The notes beneath the pieces are model-generated. The model searched no databases and was not told the origin of the DNA. It was given only the letters and a program-made list of their open reading frames with translations. A program made the position numbers and the translations under genes. Shown in pieces: positions 8,901 through 18,148 of a stretch of 34,739 nt of DNA; positions within the stretch are counted from its first letter, which is position 1; each line of letters opens with the position of its first letter. This stretch comes from Xenorhabdus mauleonii (lineage in GTDB: Bacteria; Pseudomonadota; Gammaproteobacteria; Enterobacterales; Enterobacteriaceae): contig NZ_FORG01000032.1 of assembly GCF_900113945.1 (NCBI RefSeq), positions 1 to 34,739 on the forward strand. The letters run 5' to 3'.

Positions 8901-8959
8901 TTGTTTCACTTTCTTCATTTGAAACAAATATGAAACAATTTTATTTCAAATGAAACAAG
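8901..8959. promoter_or_regulatory. Probable PrpR binding array
   Basis: Repeated TGAAAC/GTTTCA motifs: TTGTTTCA at 8901-8908 is an exact inverted copy of TGAAACAA at 8920-8927, and TGAAAC recurs at 8931-8936 and 8951-8956, the last partnered by an imperfect ATTTCA at 8943-8948. They lie just upstream of the prpR start and about 130-190 bp upstream of the sigma-54 box, the usual place for an enhancer-binding activator. Binding by PrpR is inference. Confidence 0.65.
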
Positions 8960-9088
8960 TATACATTATAACCAATAACAGAACGATCACCACTCAAGCC
9001 AACCAAAATCCATTATCCAATTGATAAAAAACAATAAAATATTTTACTGCATATAAACACTGGCTAATTTTTTCTCTTTTTTTAATCC

Positions 9089-9106
9089 TTGGCATAAACT
9101 TTGCTT
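9089..9106 (+). promoter_or_regulatory. Sigma-54 (-24/-12) promoter of prpBCDE
   Basis: TTGGCATAAACTTTGCTT matches the consensus TTGGCAC-N5-TTGCT, with GG at 9091-9092 and GC at 9103-9104 spaced correctly. Transcription should begin near 9115, about 80 bases before prpB. This agrees with the PrpR activator next door. Confidence 0.85.
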
Positions 9107-9193
9107 ATATAACATACGAATACAAACAACCCCCATTTTTGTAACAATTTATTTTTCGTAACAATCCATTTTGTTGTAACAACGAGGTTATAT

Positions 9194-10078
9194 ATGGCAT
9201 TTTCTTCTGCAGGTTTAGCCTTTCGTCAGGCAATAGAAGCCGAATCTCCGTTACAGGTAGTCGGAGCCATCAATGCAAACCATGCATTACTGGCAAAACG
9301 AGCGGGTTACAAGGCCATTTATCTTTCAGGTGGCGGCGTTGCTGCTGGTTCACTCGGCTTGCCAGATTTAGGCATCTCAACATTGGATGATGTACTGACA
9401 GATATTTTCCGCATCACCGGTGTGTGTGACTTGCCACTGCTTGTTGACGCAGATATCGGTTTTGGTTCCTCAGCATTTAATGTTGCCCGCACCATCCGTT
9501 CTATCACTAAAGCCGGTGCTGCTGGGGTTCATATTGAAGATCAAGTGGGCGCCAAACGTTGTGGGCATCGTCCAAATAAAGAAATCGTTTCCAAAGAGGA
9601 AATGGTAGACCGCATCAAGGCTGCCGTTGATGCCCGTACTGATGAGAATTTTGTCATTATGGCGCGCACTGATGCACTCGCAGTGGAAGGGCTGGAAGCT
9701 GCCCTTGACAGAGCCGCTGCTTATATTGAAGCTGGGGCAGATATGCTGTTCCCGGAAGCAATTACAGAACTGCATATGTATAAAGAATTTGCATCCAGAA
9801 CCCAGGTTCCTGTTTTAGCGAACATTACTGAATTTGGTGCAACCCCGCTCTTTACCCTCGACGAATTGAGGAGTGCGGATGTCGCCATTGCCCTTTATCC
9901 GCTTTCGGCATTCCGGGCCATGAATAAGGCCGCCGAACAAGTCTATACCGCCCTGCGTCGTGATGGCACCCAAAAAAATGTCATCGATATGATGCAAACC
10001 CGCAATGAATTGTATGAAAGCATCAACTACTACGCTTTTGAACAAAAACTGGATGCCCTGTTTTCTCAAAAAAAATAG
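9194..10078 (+). CDS. prpB: 2-methylisocitrate lyase PrpB
   Basis: 294 residues of the isocitrate lyase/PEP mutase superfamily. It cleaves 2-methylisocitrate to succinate and pyruvate, the last step of the methylcitrate cycle. Catalytic Cys123 sits in [10 protein letters not shown]; the metal-binding acids are in [10 protein letters not shown] (about 82-91) and HIEDQVG (about 113-119). GAGG lies 9 bases before the ATG. First gene of prpBCDE; prpC follows after 14 bases with its own GAGG. Length equals that of well-studied enterobacterial PrpB. Confidence 0.96.
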   Translation: MAFSSAGLAFRQAIEAESPLQVVGAINANHALLAKRAGYKAIYLSGGGVAAGSLGLPDLGISTLDDVLTDIFRITGVCDLPLLVDADIGFGSSAFNVARTIRSITKAGAAGVHIEDQVGAKRCGHRPNKEIVSKEEMVDRIKAAVDARTDENFVIMARTDALAVEGLEAALDRAAAYIEAGADMLFPEAITELHMYKEFASRTQVPVLANITEFGATPLFTLDELRSADVAIALYPLSAFRAMNKAAEQVYTALRRDGTQKNVIDMMQTRNELYESINYYAFEQKLDALFSQKK

Positions 10079-10092
10079 CAGAGGTGATACTC

Positions 10093-11268
10093 ATGAGTAA
10101 TCAACATACAGCAACAGAATCGCCACAATCCACTTCATTCAAACCGAAAAAATCCGTTGCCCTGTCCGGCATTACGGCTGGCAATACCGCCCTTTGTACC
10201 GTGGGTAAAAACGGCAGCGATTTACATTACCGTGGTTATGATATTCTCGATTTGGCCGCCCATTGTGAGTTTGAAGAAATAGCCTACCTGCTTATCCACG
10301 ATAAACTCCCTACCCACGCGGAACTCGCATCCTATAAAGCAAAATTAAAAGCCCTGCGCGGCTTGCCCAGCAGTGTGAAAGCCGCACTGGAGGCCTTGCC
10401 GGCCGTTGCACATCCAATGGATGTCATGCGCACAGGTGTTTCTGTGCTGGGCTGTACTCTGCCGGAAAAAGAAGATCACAATATTGCCGGCGCCCGCGAT
10501 ATTGCAGATCGCTTGCTGGCATCTCTCAGTTCAATACTGCTTTACTGGTACCACTACAGCCATAATGGGCGCCGCATTGAAGTTGAAACTGATGATGATT
10601 CCATTGGCGGGCACTTCCTGCATCTTTTGCATGGTCAAAAACCGCGTGAATCATGGGAAAAAGCCATGCATACATCGCTTATCCTGTATGCCGAGCATGA
10701 ATTCAATGCGTCCACGTTTACCAGCCGTGTCATCGCCGGAACCGGATCAGATACTTACTCCGCCATTATCGGCGGCATTGGTGCCCTGCGCGGGCCAAAG
10801 CACGGCGGAGCCAATGAAGTCTCATTTGAAATCCAGCAGCGTTACGACACCACGGCCCAAGCCGAAGCTGATATTCTCGCTCGCCTGGAACGTAAGGAAG
10901 TTATCATCGGCTTCGGCCATCCTGTTTATACCGTCTCGGATCCGCGCCATAAGGTCATCAAGGATATTTCCCTGCAACTTTCCCAAGAAGCGGGAACAAC
11001 TCAAATGTATGACATTGCGGATCACATCGAGAGCATTATGTGGGAGCACAAGAAAATGTTCCCGAATCTCGATTGGTTTTCTGCTGTCTCCTATCACATG
11101 ATGGGGATTCCTACGGCGATGTTTACACCATTATTCGTCATTGCCCGCACATCAGGTTGGGCTGCCCACATCATTGAACAACGCACTGACAACAAAATTA
11201 TCCGTCCTTCTGCTAACTATGTCGGCCCCGATAATTTGGCATTTATACCGATTGAACAACGCAAATAG
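10093..11268 (+). CDS. prpC: 2-methylcitrate synthase PrpC
   Basis: 391 residues of the citrate synthase fold. It condenses propionyl-CoA with oxaloacetate to 2-methylcitrate. Catalytic triad: His237 (GPKHGG), His276 (GFGHPVY) and Asp327 (NLDWFS), at the positions expected from enterobacterial PrpC; substrate-binding Arg in IARTSGW. The ATG at 10093 is chosen over an in-frame GTG at 10084 because the GAGG ribosome-binding site overlaps that GTG. An ERIC element separates it from prpD. Confidence 0.95.
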   Translation: MSNQHTATESPQSTSFKPKKSVALSGITAGNTALCTVGKNGSDLHYRGYDILDLAAHCEFEEIAYLLIHDKLPTHAELASYKAKLKALRGLPSSVKAALEALPAVAHPMDVMRTGVSVLGCTLPEKEDHNIAGARDIADRLLASLSSILLYWYHYSHNGRRIEVETDDDSIGGHFLHLLHGQKPRESWEKAMHTSLILYAEHEFNASTFTSRVIAGTGSDTYSAIIGGIGALRGPKHGGANEVSFEIQQRYDTTAQAEADILARLERKEVIIGFGHPVYTVSDPRHKVIKDISLQLSQEAGTTQMYDIADHIESIMWEHKKMFPNLDWFSAVSYHMMGIPTAMFTPLFVIARTSGWAAHIIEQRTDNKIIRPSANYVGPDNLAFIPIEQRK

Positions 11269-11274
11269 TTCCGT

Positions 11275-11386
11275 TTATACCCTGTCGATTTCCAACATAG
11301 GGAGTGACCGGAACAGGGCAGCCGCGAGGGACCGGGAAAAATGAATGCAGCCAACAAAGCTGTGGTTTGAAAGACAACGAGTATAT
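11275..11386. repeat. ERIC-type palindromic repeat between prpC and prpD (shortened copy)
   Basis: The ends TTATACCC...GAGTATA and the internal GCAGCCAACAAAGC...GTTTGAAAGAC match the enterobacterial ERIC element (about 127 bp imperfect palindrome). It shares long blocks with the copy at 17412-17546 (for example GCAGCCAACAAAG and GTTTGAAAGAC). At 112 bp it is shorter than a full copy, so the centre is altered. It lies inside a transcribed operon and would fold in the mRNA. Confidence 0.8.
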
Positions 11387-11409
11387 GAATAGCAACGTAA
11401 GGATTAATT

Positions 11410-12861
11410 ATGTCTACCCCTGTTATGAATAACCGCCCTGATTATGATCAGGTAATTGTCGATATTGTGAATTATGTCATGGATTACACCATAGTATCCC
11501 CGAATGCTTATGCCACTGCGCAACACTGCCTTATCGACACACTAGGCTGTGGATTGGAAGCGCTGGAATATCCAGCCTGCACTAAATTGTTGGGGCCGAT
11601 TGTGCCGGGAACAATCGTGCCCAATGGCGCAATCGTACCGGGAACGCGTTTCCAGCTCGATCCCGTTCAGGCTGCATTCAACATTGGTGCGATGATCCGT
11701 TGGCTGGACTTCAACGATACTTGGCTGGCGGCGGAATGGGGGCATCCATCTGATAATCTTGGCGGAATACTTGCCACCGCTGATTGGTTATCGCGAAATG
11801 CGGTGGCTCGCGGAGAGTCTCCCCTGACCATGTGGGATGTTTTGACAGCAATGATTAAAGCCCACGAAATTCAAGGCTGTCTGGCATTGGAAAACTCCTT
11901 CAATAAAGTCGGATTGGATCATGTTGTTCTGGTAAAAGTGGCATCCACCGCCGTGGTCGCCCAAATGTTAGGGTTATCACGCGAACAAATACTCAGCGCA
12001 GTTTCACTGGCTTGGGTTGATGGTCAGTCCCTGAGAACTTACCGCCATGCGCCCAATACCGGTTCCCGTAAATCATGGGCTGCCGGCGATGCAACATCCC
12101 GCGCGGTACGCCTTGCGTTGATGGCGCAAAAAGGCGAGATGGGCTACCCCTCCGCTTTAACGGCGAAAACCTGGGGATTCTATGATGTTCTGTTTCATGG
12201 AGAGCCATTCCAATTCCAGCGTCCCTACGGCTCTTATGTGATGGAAAATGTCCTGTTCAAAATCTCTTTTCCCGCAGAATTCCATGCACAAACGGCCGTA
12301 GAAGCGGCAATGACTTTGCATCAACAACTGAAAGAGCTTGGCAAATCCGTTGAAGATATCGAGAAAGTGACGATACGTACCCATGAAGCCTGCATCAGGA
12401 TTATTGATAAACATGGCCCGCTGGATAATCCGGCAGACAGAGATCATTGCATCCAATACATGGTTGCCATCCCCTTGATTTTTGGCCGCCTGACGGCTGC
12501 GGATTATGAGGATGATATCGCGGCTGATCCACGCATTGATGCCTTGCGCGAAAAAATAGTCTGCGTCGAAGATCCTGATTTCACCCATGATTACCATGAT
12601 CCTGAAAAGCGTTCCATTGCCAATGCCTTGACGCTGACATTTACCGATGGCTCTCAATTCGATGAAGTGAAAGTCGAATTTCCGATTGGTCATGCACGCC
12701 GCCGTAAAGATGGCATTCCTTTGTTAGAGGAAAAATTCAAAACTAACCTGGCTCGTCGATTCCCGAAAGAGCAACAACAAAAAATTCTAGCGCTCTCTCT
12801 TGATCTCTTCTCACTGAAAGATACTCCCGTGAATGAGTATCTCGACTTATACATCATATGA
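11410..12861 (+). CDS. prpD: 2-methylcitrate dehydratase PrpD
   Basis: 483 residues, the same length as E. coli PrpD, of the MmgE/PrpD family. It converts 2-methylcitrate to 2-methyl-cis-aconitate without an Fe-S cluster. The family signature [20 protein letters not shown] (about 97-116) and a C-terminal GHARRRKDG segment are present. AAGGATTAA precedes the ATG. The ERIC element upstream puts 141 bases between prpC and prpD. The window shows no acnD or prpF, so the PrpD route is the only dehydratase route seen here. Confidence 0.95.
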   Translation: MSTPVMNNRPDYDQVIVDIVNYVMDYTIVSPNAYATAQHCLIDTLGCGLEALEYPACTKLLGPIVPGTIVPNGAIVPGTRFQLDPVQAAFNIGAMIRWLDFNDTWLAAEWGHPSDNLGGILATADWLSRNAVARGESPLTMWDVLTAMIKAHEIQGCLALENSFNKVGLDHVVLVKVASTAVVAQMLGLSREQILSAVSLAWVDGQSLRTYRHAPNTGSRKSWAAGDATSRAVRLALMAQKGEMGYPSALTAKTWGFYDVLFHGEPFQFQRPYGSYVMENVLFKISFPAEFHAQTAVEAAMTLHQQLKELGKSVEDIEKVTIRTHEACIRIIDKHGPLDNPADRDHCIQYMVAIPLIFGRLTAADYEDDIAADPRIDALREKIVCVEDPDFTHDYHDPEKRSIANALTLTFTDGSQFDEVKVEFPIGHARRRKDGIPLLEEKFKTNLARRFPKEQQQKILALSLDLFSLKDTPVNEYLDLYII

Positions 12862-12868
12862 TCTAACA

Positions 12869-12926
12869 AGCTATACCTATTGGCTTTCAGCCACAGGTAT
12901 AGCTATCGGTGGCTTCAAATGCCACC
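12869..12926 (+). repeat. Tandem stem-loops between prpD and prpE
   Basis: Hairpin 1 pairs AGCTATACCT (12869-12878) with AGGTATAGCT (12895-12904), with an inner GGCT/AGCC stem (12882-12885 and 12889-12892). Hairpin 2 pairs GGTGGC (12908-12913) with GCCACC (12921-12926). Neither has a U-run. They could stabilise the upstream mRNA or attenuate prpE expression. Confidence 0.6.
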
Positions 12927-12954
12927 TCTCAACTGCATAACGCTAGGAGAGATT

Positions 12955-14856
12955 ATGTCATTCCAAGATTTCTATCAGTATTCGATTAATGATCCCAATG
13001 CCTTCTGGGCAGAGCAAGCCAAGCGAATACACTGGCAGCAGCCTTTTGGACAGGTGTTGGATCACAGTAATCCACCTTTTGCCCGCTGGTTCTGCGGAGG
13101 GAAAACGAATCTTTGCTATAACGCGCTGGATCGCTGGCTGGAAAGCCAACCTGATGCCAAGGCACTGATTGCCATTTCAACGGAAACCAACAGTGAAAAA
13201 GTATTTACTTACCGAGAGTTACATCAGGAAGTTAACCGCGCCGCGGCCATGATGCTGTCACTCGGTGTAACAAAAGGCGACAGGGTTGTCGTTTATATGC
13301 CCATGGTGGCGGAAGCCCTGTTTATTTTGCTGGCCTGCGCCCGTATAGGAGCCATTCATTCCGTCGTATTTGGCGGTTTTGCCTCCCACAGTCTCGCTAC
13401 CCGTTTAGATAATGCTGAACCTGTTTTGGTCGTTTCCGCTGATGCCGGTTCACGCGGGGGAAAAATCATTCCTTATAAGCCATTGCTGGATGAAGCCATT
13501 GAGCTGGCCAACCACACACCACGTCATGTTTTGATGGTAAATAGAGGGCTGGCTGACATCAATTGGGTGGCAGGCAGAGATGTGGATTTTGCGGCCTTGC
13601 GGCAAGAGCATATCGATGCAACCGTTCCCGTTACCTGGCTCGAATCCAATGAAACATCTTGTGTGCTCTACACATCTGGCACAACAGGGACCCCCAAAGG
13701 CGTTCAGCGGGATGTCGGCGGTTATGCCGTCGCACTGGCAACCTCTATGGATGCCATTTTTGGCGGCAAGGCCGGCGGTGTTTTCTTTTGCACATCAGAC
13801 ATCGGTTGGGTCGTCGGGCACTCTTATATTATCTATGCACCACTGATTGCCGGCATGGCAACCATTATGTATGAAGGGTTGCCAATTCACCCGGATGCCG
13901 GCGTTTGGTGGCAAATTGTCGAAAAATACCATGTCACCAAAATGTTCTCAGCTCCCACTGCAATACGGGTTCTAAAAAAATACCCTACAGATTGCATCGC
14001 CAAATACGATATATCATCGCTTGAAACGCTCTATCTGGCAGGCGAGCCTTTGGATGAACACACTGCTCGCTGGATCAACGAAGCCATTCACATTCCTGTC
14101 ATTGATAACTACTGGCAAACAGAGACAGGCTGGCCAATTATGACCATTGCCCGTGGCTTAGACAGCAGGCCAAGCCGTTTTGGCAGCACAGGGTTCCCGA
14201 TGTACGGGTTTAATGTCAAGTTGATAAATGAACTGACAGGGCGGGAATGCGGCGACAATGAAAAAGGCATGCTGGTGATTAAAGGCCCCCTGCCACCGGG
14301 TTGTATCCAAACTATCTATGGTGATGATACCCGTTTCATCAACACCTACTGGAAGCAACTCAATCAGCAACCACTGGATCAACAAGTCTATTCAACATTC
14401 GATTGGGGAATTCGCGACAGCGATGGTTATTATTTTATTTTGGGGCGTTCGGATGATGTCATCAATGTCTCAGGACATCGCTTAGGAACGCGGGAAATTG
14501 AAGAGTGTATCTCCAGCCATGAAGATGTGGCGGAAGTGGCTGTAATTGGCATAAAAGATGAGCTGAGAGGACAAGCTGCCGTTGCTTTTGCTGTTCTTAA
14601 AGAGGGACGTGAAATCCAAAGCGCTGACCATTTCGCAGCGTTGGAAAAATCGTTGATGGCATTGGTGGATAAAAAAATCGGTAGTGTTGGGCGTCCGGCA
14701 CGAGTCTATTTTGTGACTCAATTGCCAAAAACCCGTTCAGGTAAAATGTTGCGCCGTACAATGCAAGCCATTTGCGAAGGACGCGAACCCAACGATATCG
14801 CCTTGATTGAAAATCCAGCGTCACTGGACGTTATTCGGGATGCTCTCCTCCATTAA
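12955..14856 (+). CDS. prpE: Propionyl-CoA synthetase PrpE
   Basis: 633 residues of the ANL adenylate-forming family. It activates propionate to propionyl-CoA and so feeds PrpC. The phosphate loop is TSGTTGTPKG from residue 240; the adenine/acyl motif includes DNYWQTETGWP; the hinge and C-terminal domain contain WGIRDSDGYYFILGRSDD; Lys597 in RSGKMLRR is the conserved catalytic lysine known to be acetylated in relatives. The start is placed at 12955, with TAGGAGAG 6-7 bases upstream, rather than at an earlier in-frame codon inside the hairpin region. Last gene of the operon. Confidence 0.95.
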   Translation: MSFQDFYQYSINDPNAFWAEQAKRIHWQQPFGQVLDHSNPPFARWFCGGKTNLCYNALDRWLESQPDAKALIAISTETNSEKVFTYRELHQEVNRAAAMMLSLGVTKGDRVVVYMPMVAEALFILLACARIGAIHSVVFGGFASHSLATRLDNAEPVLVVSADAGSRGGKIIPYKPLLDEAIELANHTPRHVLMVNRGLADINWVAGRDVDFAALRQEHIDATVPVTWLESNETSCVLYTSGTTGTPKGVQRDVGGYAVALATSMDAIFGGKAGGVFFCTSDIGWVVGHSYIIYAPLIAGMATIMYEGLPIHPDAGVWWQIVEKYHVTKMFSAPTAIRVLKKYPTDCIAKYDISSLETLYLAGEPLDEHTARWINEAIHIPVIDNYWQTETGWPIMTIARGLDSRPSRFGSTGFPMYGFNVKLINELTGRECGDNEKGMLVIKGPLPPGCIQTIYGDDTRFINTYWKQLNQQPLDQQVYSTFDWGIRDSDGYYFILGRSDDVINVSGHRLGTREIEECISSHEDVAEVAVIGIKDELRGQAAVAFAVLKEGREIQSADHFAALEKSLMALVDKKIGSVGRPARVYFVTQLPKTRSGKMLRRTMQAICEGREPNDIALIENPASLDVIRDALLH

Positions 14857-14896
14857 AAAACAGGTGAAGGATTATCTCAATGATAGCCACTGATAT

Positions 14897-14948
14897 TTGG
14901 TATGGCCATATTGTGAATGAATAAAACAGGCAATATGCGCCATACCAA
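14897..14948 (+). repeat. Long hairpin downstream of prpE
   Basis: TTGGTATGGCCATATTG (14897-14913) pairs with 14931-14948 (CAATATGCGCCATACCAA) through 17 bp with a one-base bulge and a 17-base loop. It lies 40 bases after the prpE stop. There is no U-run, so it may act as a 3'-end stabiliser or be a small palindromic repeat rather than a classic terminator. Confidence 0.65.
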
Positions 14949-15104
14949 GTATTCTGATGAGAACACTATTCTTTATTTCAATGTGTTACTTCCATTCAAT
15001 TCATTATTTCCATTCAATTTCTCATTCCCGGAACATACGTTCTAAAGCATGGATACAGCAACGAAATATCAATTCAATACGCCCAATGTATATTCCGTTG
15101 AGGT

Positions 15105-15198
15105 TATATTTAATAGTACAGAGTTACTATAGCCCTGTACTACATTTTCCCAGCTACTTTACCCACTTCTGCTCCGTTCCTACACGGAGCTTTTTTTT
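15105..15198 (+). ncRNA. Candidate small RNA ending in a strong terminator
   Basis: A 7-bp hairpin AGTACAG/CTGTACT (near 15116-15142) is followed by a pyrimidine-rich unstructured stretch and then by a canonical terminator. The terminator is about 310 bases downstream of prpE, past another hairpin, and convergent with the next gene. It may therefore end an independent short transcript. The 5' end is not defined; an AT-rich TATATTTAAT lies near 15108. I do not recognise a known sRNA family. Confidence 0.35.
15171..15198 (+). terminator. Strong rho-independent terminator
   Basis: Stem GCTCCGT / ACGGAGC with loop TCCTAC, followed by eight T residues (15191-15198). It serves either prpBCDE read-through or a short RNA immediately upstream. 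Confidence 0.9.
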
Positions 15199-15240
15199 AT
15201 TCCCAAATGACTTGCGCCATACGGGAAAATAGCCTGCCTA

Positions 15241-16086
15241 TTACTGTATCTGGCTAATCAGATAACGATATATCCGAGCCGCTTTCTCAGGTGGTAATTC
15301 AACAATTTTTTTATTCATATCAATAAGCAGCTCACAGCTCTTTTCTGCATTAGAGTAAGCGCTCTCGGGAGATTCTAACAACAAGAAATCGTTGCCATAT
15401 TTATTATGTATCAAATCAAATATGACAGCATTGAAATCTGCGAAAGCAAGCTCATTGCTTTCATTTGATAACTGATATTGTTTTTCACCATAAGAAGCCA
15501 TAATCATTTCTTCATCCGTTTTTACACGCCTTAGATATAACTCTTTCGGGAAGAATTTCAGCATATCAAAATTAACCTGCAAACTTTTTTTAAGATCTGG
15601 CATGACAAAGTGAAGGCATTTTTCCCCACTTATTTTTTGCAAAACCTCCATTTGCTCTATGACTACTTTTATATGGGAAATAACATTTTCATCTGGCGCA
15701 AACAAAATACGTTCATTAGTCAATGAAACTGTTTTTTTAGCAATCTCACTAAGAATTTCGTCCCAGTTTTTCCCTTCTTTTTGTAAGGTCGAAACGAGTT
15801 CTTTAAACTCACCATAAACTTTGGGATCTTTAACTTTTAAAATCAAAAAAACAGGCGTGTCCCATTGAAACGCTACAGTTTCATTACCATTAATGAGTAA
15901 ACTATTATTCTTCATAATAACTTCAAAGTAGAATATATTCCAGACAACAGTTAAGGTAATAAAAATCACAAAGGAAACATTCTTACTCAATTTTCCTTTT
16001 TTCTTCATAGTCCAGAGAATACCACCCAAAATCCCACTAAAAATAGCACTCAGAACAGCGCCATAAGCCATTTGCCCCCAATCCAT
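15241..16086 (-). CDS. Hypothetical membrane-anchored protein, two N-terminal helices
   Basis: 281 residues, not recognised. Residues about 6-26 (YGAVLSAIFSGILGGILWTM) and about 37-56 (VSFVIFITLTVVWNIFYFEV) form two membrane segments separated by a Lys-rich loop (KKKGKLSK). The rest is a charged, helical domain of about 220 residues with no known motif, on the cytoplasmic or periplasmic side depending on topology. It has no operon partner: the plus-strand terminator lies just beyond its 3' end and about 250 AT-rich bases precede it. Base composition is AT-rich. Confidence 0.6.
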   Translation of the reverse strand: MDWGQMAYGAVLSAIFSGILGGILWTMKKKGKLSKNVSFVIFITLTVVWNIFYFEVIMKNNSLLINGNETVAFQWDTPVFLILKVKDPKVYGEFKELVSTLQKEGKNWDEILSEIAKKTVSLTNERILFAPDENVISHIKVVIEQMEVLQKISGEKCLHFVMPDLKKSLQVNFDMLKFFPKELYLRRVKTDEEMIMASYGEKQYQLSNESNELAFADFNAVIFDLIHNKYGNDFLLLESPESAYSNAEKSCELLIDMNKKIVELPPEKAARIYRYLISQIQ

Positions 16087-16266
16087 TCCCCATCCTTTTC
16101 ATTTTATGAAGTAACAAACGATATAATCTATAAAAATAGAAAATAGTTCAGCAATAATTTATCCCACCAACCTATTTTCAATCATAGTTTAGATAATCAA
16201 ATTAATAATTGAAGAAACAAATAACAACGAAACACCCATTAACCAAATCAATAAATAACGCAATAT

Positions 16267-16292
16267 TAGGATACGTAATATAACGTATCCTA
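16267..16292 (-). terminator. Hairpin after the GST gene
   Basis: Perfect 10-bp stem TAGGATACGT / ACGTATCCTA with loop AATATA, 45 bases past the GST stop on the minus strand. The U-run is absent, so terminator activity is uncertain. Confidence 0.45.
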
Positions 16293-16337
16293 TATCGGCA
16301 TCATCATAAATTATTTATAACCATGACATGGTCTGAA

Positions 16338-16973
16338 TCAATGTTCTATTTCTGGCTCTTCTTTTGCTGCTTCTACCCATTCTACCATTGGCGGAAGCTG
16401 CAATATGCGATCAATCCATTTCTGGCTAATAGCTGAAAATTTCAATCCATAAGCTTGGGCACGTAAAGCAACTGGCGTATAAAATGCATCCACAGCCGTG
16501 AATTTATCCCCTGCCAACCATTCACCACCAAATTTAGTTAGCCCTTCTGACCAAATCTCATCAATTCTATCAATATTACTCTGCAATTCGGGTGTTATTT
16601 CATTTAGCCGAGTATGAAGAGAGCAATTCATCGGGCAAACTTCGCGCAATGTAGCAAAACTCGAATGCATTTCTGCCGCTGCACTTCTTGCCCATGCTCT
16701 GGCAATTTTATTTGTTGGCCATACTTGTGCATGATCTTCAGCAATATATTCCACAATCGCCAAAGTATCCCAAATTTTTACATCCCTATTTCCATCGACC
16801 AAACAAGGAAGCATTCCCGTAGGTGAACACTTTCTGAACTTCTCATAACTGCTTTTACCATCCTCAAAAGAGTTAAACTGCTCGTTGAAAGGAATATCTA
16901 AAACCTTGAGCAGAATCCAGGGACGTAGCGACCAAGAGGAGTAATTTTTATTAGCTATCCACAAGGTATACAT
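16338..16973 (-). CDS. Glutathione S-transferase family protein
   Basis: 211 residues. N-terminal thioredoxin-like domain (1-80) begins MYTLWIANKNYSSWSLRPW, where the Ser pair before the Leu-Arg-Pro corresponds to the catalytic Ser of zeta/YfcF-type GSTs; GMLPCLVDG carries the cis-Pro and DTLAIVEYIAE binds glutathione. The C-terminal helical domain (90-211) contains FGGEWLAGDKFTAVDAFYTPVALR with the N-capping Asp. The probable role is detoxification or a glutathione-dependent reaction; the substrate is unknown. Single gene, with a long AT-rich leader upstream. Confidence 0.85.
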   Translation of the reverse strand: MYTLWIANKNYSSWSLRPWILLKVLDIPFNEQFNSFEDGKSSYEKFRKCSPTGMLPCLVDGNRDVKIWDTLAIVEYIAEDHAQVWPTNKIARAWARSAAAEMHSSFATLREVCPMNCSLHTRLNEITPELQSNIDRIDEIWSEGLTKFGGEWLAGDKFTAVDAFYTPVALRAQAYGLKFSAISQKWIDRILQLPPMVEWVEAAKEEPEIEH

Positions 16974-17411
16974 TATATTTCTCCATTATTGATAAAAGCT
17001 AATGAGGGCTTAAAAATAACACAGTCAAATATAATGAAAAAGAACCCGCTGAGAATAAATGTATAATTACACAGATAAACAATAACAAAATAAATCATTC
17101 TTGGCAGTTAGTTTTTTCTTGTCATCTAAAAAAATCTGGAAAAAGATGAATGACACCACCTGAAATCCAATAATGTGATCCTGCTTTTGAAAACAAAAGC
17201 TATAATGTAATTGAATTGATATAAGTAAATAACTTAAATGAATATAATGAAGTTATATTAATGATGCACAATAAAATATTATTCTATTTTATTGTTGATT
17301 ATTTTTGATATTCTTGAACAAATAATTTGTCTAAAATACCCAAAAATCAATTGTCATTTTTATTTACTATAACACCCCAATTTATCATCAAGAACACTGG
17401 GCATCATTCCC
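16974..17411. other. AT-rich intergenic region
   Basis: About 440 bases without a supported gene, between the divergently transcribed GST and the ERIC element before yceJ. Several TATAAT-like stretches (for example near 17200) could be promoters, but none can be assigned. Confidence 0.5.
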
Positions 17412-17547
17412 TTATACGCAATGGATTTCAAATTGCATCGTGGCGGCAAGGGAGAGCATCTCCGGGAGCATAAACAACCGTGTGTTTATAGAAACGGTGA
17501 GCAGCCGCAGCCAACAAAGAGGCAGTTTGAAAGACGAAGTGTATACG
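17412..17547. repeat. ERIC-type palindromic repeat upstream of yceJ (full-length copy)
   Basis: Starts TTATACGCAATGGATTTCAA and ends GTTTGAAAGACGAAGTGTATAC; terminal TTATAC/GTATAC are inverted. Internally GCATCGTGGCGGCAAGGGAG and GCAGCCAACAAAGAGGCAG match the enterobacterial ERIC consensus. About 135 bp. It ends 22 bases before the cytochrome b561 start, so it lies in the 5' leader. Confidence 0.85.
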
Positions 17548-17569
17548 TGATCAAGAATAAGGAAACAGT

Positions 17570-18130
17570 ATGCTATTAAAAAATACTTCCACGCGCTTTG
17601 GTCATATTTCTGTTTTAATCCATTGGCTAGTCGCCATCGCTGTGTATGGCATGTTTGCACTCGGCCTATGGATGGTAACATTGAGCTATTACGATACTTG
17701 GTACCACCGCGCACCTGAGCTACATAAAAGTATAGGCGTATGCCTTTTTATTATCATGGCTATTCGTGTCATTTGGCGATTTATTTCTCCCCCGCCAAAG
17801 CCTCTGGCAAGTTACAGTCATTTCACACGCATCAGTTCAAAACTGATGCATTTCGCACTTTATATTGCCCTGTTTGGCATTTTGGCCAGCGGGTATCTGA
17901 TTTCGACAGCGGAAGGCGGATCGATCAGTCTTTTTGGATGGTTTGATATTCCCGCTATCCTGACAGAGCAAGGGCTACAGGCTGATACTGCCGGTGTCGT
18001 CCATCTCTATTTAGCCTGGATCCTGGTGGTGTTTTCATTATTTCATGCTCTTGCAGCATTGAAGCATCACTTTATTGATAAAGATTCCACCCTAACAAGA
18101 ATGCTTGGTTTCAAGTCCGATACAAAATAA
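17570..18130 (+). CDS. yceJ: Cytochrome b561 family membrane protein YceJ
   Basis: 186 residues with four membrane segments (about 14-38, 53-72, 88-110 and 143-163). Conserved haem-ligand histidines occur in RFGHISVLIHW, PELHKSIG and VVHLYLAW...FHALAALKHH. The family is dihaem cytochrome b561 of the inner membrane, thought to pass electrons to or from quinone. It is followed after 18 bases by a YceI gene; the yceJ-yceI pair is conserved in enterobacteria. AAGGAAACAGT precedes the ATG, directly after the ERIC repeat. Confidence 0.9.
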   Translation: MLLKNTSTRFGHISVLIHWLVAIAVYGMFALGLWMVTLSYYDTWYHRAPELHKSIGVCLFIIMAIRVIWRFISPPPKPLASYSHFTRISSKLMHFALYIALFGILASGYLISTAEGGSISLFGWFDIPAILTEQGLQADTAGVVHLYLAWILVVFSLFHALAALKHHFIDKDSTLTRMLGFKSDTK

Positions 18131-18148
18131 CCTCTGGAGAATTGTTTT

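Noticed and set aside
10406..11101. 231-codon open frame within prpC
   Set aside because: It lies in another frame of a well-conserved enzyme gene; the composition is typical of a shadow frame.
14957..15232. 91-codon plus-strand ORF after prpE
   Set aside because: Phe/His/Ser-rich, no ribosome-binding site, and crosses a hairpin and a rho-independent terminator.
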